Source: Rhizophagus clarus (Eukaryota > Glomeromycota > Glomeromycetes > Glomerales > Glomeraceae). Taken from it: DNA of 64,000 bases. Below the pieces are notes generated by a model that did no database searches, was not told the origin of the DNA, and saw only the letters and a program-made list of their open reading frames with translations. Of the stretch, positions 58,870 through 64,000 are shown piece by piece. Location of the stretch: the NCBI GenBank assembly GCA_015698045.1, contig BLAL01000191.1, forward strand, positions 1,169,559 to 1,233,558. Reading direction: 5' to 3'. A program made the position numbers and the translations under genes. Numbering within the stretch: position 1 is the stretch's first letter; the number at the start of each line of letters is the position of its first letter.

Positions 58870-60636
58870 ATGTCTCAATCATCAATTGTATCATCAAAAA
58901 GAAAAAGGAAGCATGAGTCTTACAATTTAGATGAAAGGCTTCATGAACAATTTAATTGGGACGAGGATTCATTCGACAATAAAAAAATAAAATTAGATAT
59001 ATTGAATGATAGAAAAGAACTATTTAACAAATGCGCTTCTTTTACAAACTTAGTGTCCTCTGCGTCCCTAATATTACCACCCGAAGTTGATACGGTGGTA
59101 ATTACAAAGGACAAATTTGTTGTGGAATGGATTCAAAATCCAGACACAATAACTAAAATTCCCCCAACTCAAGTGAAACAGGTATTGTACGAGGATGATA
59201 GAATTGAACTTGGGAATGAAATTCATCAGAATTCTTTTAAGATTCCAGTTTATTATTGTAATTCAGTCACTCCAAATAATATAATTAAGAAAATAAATGA
59301 AGAGAAGCGAATGCTCATTAACTCACAAATTAATGATGCAGAAACATCCTTATCGTCTGCCCAAATTGAGAGTTACTCAGAAATAACAAAAAAATCGCTC
59401 AAAAAAACAGCTAGTAAGAAATCCGTAAATGAAAAGTTAAATAGTTCAATACGGGCAATAAATGAAAGTCTTCAATACTTTCATTACCTTCCTCCAAAAG
59501 ATATCCCTGTGCGGGACAAAAAAATTGTAAGTGTTTTATTATTATTTTTATATCAAAACAGAATAAATCAATTAAATATTAATATTTTTTTAAGAACCCG
59601 AATCGTTACGAATGGAGTGCAAAATTTGCGAGTATTTAAAGCTAAAAGCAGAGGATGAACATGATGAGAAATTAGAAGAATGGGGAAATCTCGCCACGAA
59701 AAAAGAGCATCATATTTCGACTATCGATTCAGTTTATGATAAACCAAATACAAGTTACTTTGAACAATATGTTGATTATATTGCAACTGAACATGAAGAG
59801 GTGCCCGATTACCTCATTCTGTTGAATCCTCCTCCAGCACCAATGCTCATCCAAGATAAACATGATGCCAACTTTATGCGACATTTTGAGGCTGCTACAG
59901 ATTATATTTTGTATGCAGCCACAGCCTGCACAAGATTAAGGGTCAGCGAGGAAATTGCTCACAGATCAAGATTAAGATGGTATAGTGTTTTAGCAGATCT
60001 TTACGACCGTTATAAACAAGTTGTAGACAAAATACCTTCCTTAAAAGATGATGATAAGAGGGTTAAGGAAGCCTCAGAATTGGAAGGGAAAAAAAAAGAT
60101 AAATTAAAAAGAAAGGCACTCGCAAAGGAAGTGATGGCGGGCCGAAGGATTAACAAAATCTTAAATGCCCTGAAAGGGCAGTGGAATGTGATAGAATTAC
60201 ATGATTTTATCACAAGAGAATTCCTAATAAATAATGATACAGATTTTTTGATAAACTAACAAAAGGAATTCAGTGGCTGACAAAGGAATTCGACCTACAT
60301 TATAGGCGGGTTTCTAATTCGGGATCCTCATTTCAATTTGCTTTAAAGGAGGATGATGATAATTATGAAAAGTCAGAGGATCACAAAAATAACGAAGAAG
60401 AGGATGATAATGAGGATGGAAAAGTACCAGATGGAGATGCAGCACAAGCACCAGTCGAGGATAATGGTGAAAATCACGATGATGACAAAGATGATGACGA
60501 GATGGATATTGACAGAAAAAAGGATGGTGATTATGAAAAATCAGAGGATCACGAAAATAACGAAAAAGAGGATGATAATGAGGATGGAGATGCAGCACCA
60601 GCACCAGATGCAGCACCGGAGATGGCCAGCAGTTAA
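58870..60636 (+). pseudogene. Host multi-exon gene with acidic repeat tail, frame-broken
   Basis: Starts MSQSSIVSSKRKRKHES (basic, nuclear-signal-like) at 58,870; exon 1 ends at a GTAAGT donor after RDKKI. The next exon (from ~59,596) begins NPNRYEWSAKF, then changes frame near 59,635 into a helical domain (59,612-60,259; YILYAATACTRLRVSEEIAHR). At ~60,241 a six-T run requires another one-base shift, after which a long acidic Asp/Glu/Asn-rich tail with two ~48-residue repeats (YEKSEDH.NNE.EDDNED) runs to TAA 60,636. Two homopolymer-associated shifts mean a pseudogene or assembly errors. Function unknown; acidic tail suggests a chromatin or chaperone-type protein. Confidence 0.6.
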
Positions 60637-61089
60637 TTAGTTTATTTTTACGAGAGTTTTTTTATTTCCTATTTTATCAGATTTATAAAAAAACATTATC
60701 TGTTCGTAATAAATAAATAAAAATATATACGGTATATTATATGTATATGTCAAAAACATGTTTTAAGATAGTGTGAATTGATTCAACTTATTATGTTTTT
60801 CTTTAAATATCGTTCATTTGAAAAGCTCTGGTAAAATGCGTGTTCTTTTGCTCTAAACAACCTTTCACGTGGCTGGCATTGCCAAATAACGTTTTTTTTT
60901 GAATAATTTAATAAAAAGAATAATTGTTTTTTAAATTACAATACATGAAAGGCACAGAATGCTTTTATAAAAGATGCTTGACAAATCATTTTTAATAATG
61001 TCAGAATTTCCAGAAAAAGTAGTTTACATATTTTCTTATTGAGCTAAATGAGCAAAATATTGCAGATTCGTTCTTATCTGTTATAATTT
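60637..61089. other. Intergenic
   Basis: AT-rich, nothing recognised. Confidence 0.45.
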
Positions 61090-61430
61090 TAAATATAATG
61101 TACAGATATCACAGGAATTTATGTGTCGTTGTTGTTGTCGTGCCCATGCAGTTTTATTAAATTTTACGCTGATTCCGGACTGGAACCAAAGAACCAAAGG
61201 CTTACATTAATTACATTAATTAAAAGAAGATATTACAGGATTGCTGAACAATATGTCATTATGTGTTATTGTTGTCACGCCCGAGTAATTTTATTAAATT
61301 TTACGCTGATTCCAGACTGGAACCAAAGGCTTACATTAATTACATTAATTAAAAGAAGATATTACAGGAATTAATTGCTGAACAATATGTCATTATGTGT
61401 CATTTTGTCGTGCCCATGTAATTTCTTTGT
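61090..61430 (+). repeat. Repeat family R1, three tandem units
   Basis: Three units of ~115-135 bp containing TTTACGCTGATTCC, ACTGGAACCAAAGG and CTTACATTAATTACATTAAT, in the same orientation as 51,886-52,115. Confidence 0.65.
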
Positions 61431-61519
61431 AATGTTCAATAAATATAATAATATTGAAAAAAACCAGGTCCTTCTAGATTATATAATGATACTACTACTA
61501 ATTACCAAAGCTAATTTTT

Positions 61520-61700
61520 TTTTGAAATAAAAATATTTAGACATTTTACGTGGGGAGAATTTAGCCCTATCGTGGGACATGAGAAATGTCATCCCTATAG
61601 AAAGTCTTCACAATCATCATGCGGTAGAAATTGAACTTAAGACCTGCAGATATGCAGATTCCGTGCAAAGAATAACTACACCACATAATTGTAGTTAGAA
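61520..61700 (-). mobile_element. tRNA-derived SINE-like element
   Basis: On the minus strand the 5' head has an A-box-like TGGTGTAGTTA and a B-box-like AGTTCAATTTC ~45 bp later, with imperfect acceptor pairing (TATGTGG/CCGCATG). Then follows a tRNA-unrelated body and an A-rich tail at ~61,521-61,535. This is the layout of a Pol III-driven SINE. A truncated relative lies at 57,003-57,108. Confidence 0.5.
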
Positions 61701-63339
61701 AAAAGATTTTATTGATAATTTTAAGTCTATAAAAATTTTAATAATTTTCAATTTTATATATTAAGATCTAAATTTTTTTTGTATACGTTTCCGCTACTAT
61801 ATTGTACTGTACATTGTAGGTGGTGCACAAATTTCCGCACATGACCATAATTTTGTGTGCGCTTTATGCTTGGTAAGATTAATGAAAATTTAGTTGTTAA
61901 TAAAAATCAAATCTATATCTCTTTGAATTTTTAGAGTTTTAGCAGATATCGCTGCAAATCAACATCATAAATGTTATATCATATCATATATATATTAATT
62001 TAACATCGTTCAAATTTTCAAAGTTTCTTAATTATATAAATATCAGTAATTATTAAATTTGTGTCAGTTTTAAAATTAACCAATAAAATCACATTAATCT
62101 TTATGCATGATGTAATATACTAAATTAACCAATCAAAATTCGATTTGTTTACATGCATGTGATATCTAAAAATAGCTAAAAATCGTGTTTATTTAATGCG
62201 TGATTTTTTTTTGCTTATTTTCAAAAATACGCTTCTCTCTTAAATATTATACTTGTCTTATATATTAACACTTTACGGTATTTTCTTTTCTCTTTTATCC
62301 AAGTATACTTTACTTATCTTTTATCCAAGTATACTTATCTTTTACAATATTAACAATACTTTGGTATTTTAGTTTATATATTCGATATAACCACCAACAC
62401 GAAGACCGTTCGCCAAAAAATGTATAAGACAAAAAAACTACTTTTAAATAAATAGTGAAGCCATTAAGCAGGTATGAAAATGGGATATACGCATATTTTT
62501 CATATTTTTTTGACTCTACCATATTCGTAAAGTCTACTGGTTCTGTAGGAGGGATTGGTTATGTACTTTCTTTACAATAGGGTGTAGGTTTGAGTCTTTC
62601 TTTGTTAGACTGTGGTATTACTTAAGGGAGTTAGAATGTTATTCTCAAATGCTATGTTCAAATTGCTGAATATATTTGAAGCTTTCTTTTGTAATATTTG
62701 CTTAGCCTGGAGGAAAATGTTGTGAAATAGGGCTGGATATTTTATGACATTTTCTGCCGCCAATTACTTTGTCCGGGGTGGCGTCAGTCGTAGCAGCCAG
62801 CATTTTTTTATAATATTATGGTTTTAAGAATTAGTAACACTTTCAAAATTTAAAGAGCTAACGTTAAAATATTATCATTTTTATTTTTTCTCAAAATCCC
62901 GGAGATTACTGCTCTAACCATTATCCCAAGGTTATATATTAAATTTAAATTTTAATATATTTTATAAAGAGTATATTATATTAATCATAATTGTTTTTTT
63001 TATATTTTTTTTTAAAATTTACCCTTAGCGACTGGATCCTACTTACGTATAGAATAAAGGAATAAAGATAGTATTTAATGTTTTCGTTATTCTTAACATA
63101 ATCTTTATTTTCTTTTTATTATTAATAAGATTGTATTATTATTATTGATGTATAATAAATATTAATTTTTGTGATGTAATTTATGAAATTACTACGATAT
63201 AGTTATTGATGATATCAAATAAAATGTTATAATACTTTTAGCGATGTTAATTCGATATTAATATGATATTTCTACGATATAGTTACGATGTCAAATAAAT
63301 GTTATAATACTTTGGTAACGTTAATATGATATTTCAACA
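61701..63339. other. Intergenic
   Basis: AT-rich. ATATAGTTA.GATGTCAAATAAA-type motifs repeat near 63,185-63,330. A 62,310-62,522 frame is not supported. Confidence 0.45.
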
Positions 63340-63840
63340 TTTTTGACCGTAATGTTTCGTAATACTTACGAGCACGTAATGCTACGGAACATTTCGATCG
63401 TAATGTTCGTAATGCTTACGAGCACGTAATGCTACGGAACATTTTGACCGTAATGTTTCGTAATGCTTACGAGCACGTAATGCTACGGAACATTTTGACC
63501 GTAATGTTTCGTAATGCTTACGAGCACGTAATGCTACGGAACATTATGATCAAAATATTTCGTAATATATAAGCACGTAATGCTACGGAACATTTATGTC
63601 GAAATGTTTCGTAATACTTACGAGCACGTAATGCTACAGAACATTTTGACCGTAATGTTTCGTAATGCTTACGAGCACGTAATGCTATAGAACATTTGGT
63701 CGAAATGTTTCGTAATACTTACAAGCACGTAATGCTACGGAACATTATGGTCGAAATGTTTCGTAATACTTACAAGCACGTAATGCTACGGAACATTATG
63801 GTCGAAATGTTTCGTAATACTTACGAGCACGTAATTTCAC
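63340..63840. repeat. 51-bp tandem satellite, ~10 units
   Basis: Core GAGCACGTAATGCTACGGAACATT recurs at ~63,372, 63,422, 63,473, 63,524, 63,573, 63,624, 63,675, 63,725, 63,776 and (degenerate) 63,827, i.e. period 49-51 bp. Each unit also has CGTAATGTTTCGTAAT. Looser related sequence continues to the window end. Frames through it are repeat artefacts. Confidence 0.9.
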
Positions 63841-64000
63841 GACATTATTTTCGCATATTTTTACGAGGTTTATGGATCCCGTAAATATACGGAATATACG
63901 TCGTTAAAATGCGTAAGATTGCGAAAAAACGTAAACTTACAGAACATTATGCCGAATGTTTAATTCTTGATTGTAAATACAAATCCTACAATTAATTACA

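Noticed and set aside
62521-62640. tRNA-like stretch (GGTTTGAGTC)
   Set aside because: No A box at proper distance and no acceptor pairing.
63696-63884. Repetitive 62-aa ORF
   Set aside because: Read-through of the 51-bp satellite.
1-64000. CRISPR arrays, bacterial operons or ribosome binding sites
   Set aside because: Spliceosomal introns and fungal transposons show eukaryotic DNA; the tandem repeats lack unique spacers.

Overview
The window is AT-rich eukaryotic DNA with short GT-AG introns, signal-peptide/TM genes with poly-Q tails, an F-box/LRR gene, a Plavaka (CACTA-like) transposase and many satellites. This fits an arbuscular mycorrhizal (Glomeromycotina, Rhizophagus-like) fungus; that assignment is an inference from gene families, not a database match. 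No rRNA, intact tRNA or CRISPR was seen.

Left flank (1-19,882): a MITE-like hairpin (388-551), an IFI6/IFI27-type membrane protein, a spliced SAP-like small gene (3,464-4,005), a cluster of two intact and one broken cysteine-rich receptor-like membrane genes (5,351-10,350), then a gene desert. The desert holds a 2.2-kb hAT-type non-autonomous transposon (13,699-15,944) with an exact 8-bp target duplication. Its middle is a palindromic satellite, and it sits inside another satellite.

Centre (19,883-49,699): a 29,817-bp giant transposon of Maverick/Polinton-like size. It has 1,909-bp ungapped terminal inverted repeats (TIRs), each tipped by a 48-bp perfect palindrome, flanked by a 5-bp duplication (GCGTT), and it lies in an exon of a host gene. 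It carries a DNA-virus replication set (family B DNA polymerase, primase-SF3 helicase), FtsK/HerA-type (A32-like) packaging ATPases, an rve integrase fused to a zinc-ribbon nuclease module, a probable tyrosine recombinase, and a retroelement-type Gag followed by a retropepsin in the -1 frame behind an A_AAA_AAG slippery site. I recognised no double-jelly-roll capsid gene. Polymerase and primase-helicase both start inside the TIRs and share their promoter region and first ~18 codons. Cargo includes a zinc-ribbon x7 nuclease, an F-box/LRR gene and an intron-bearing host-type gene. At least eleven in-frame stops (seven TGA, three TAG, one TAA) interrupt otherwise open genes, so this copy looks recently inserted but decaying by transitions.

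Right flank (49,700-64,000): the other half of the interrupted host gene, homopolymer-rich repeats, a decayed Plavaka transposase, a small tail-anchored protein gene, SINE-like copies, a coiled-coil pseudogene, a broken multi-exon gene (58,870-60,636) and a 51-bp satellite (63,340-63,840).
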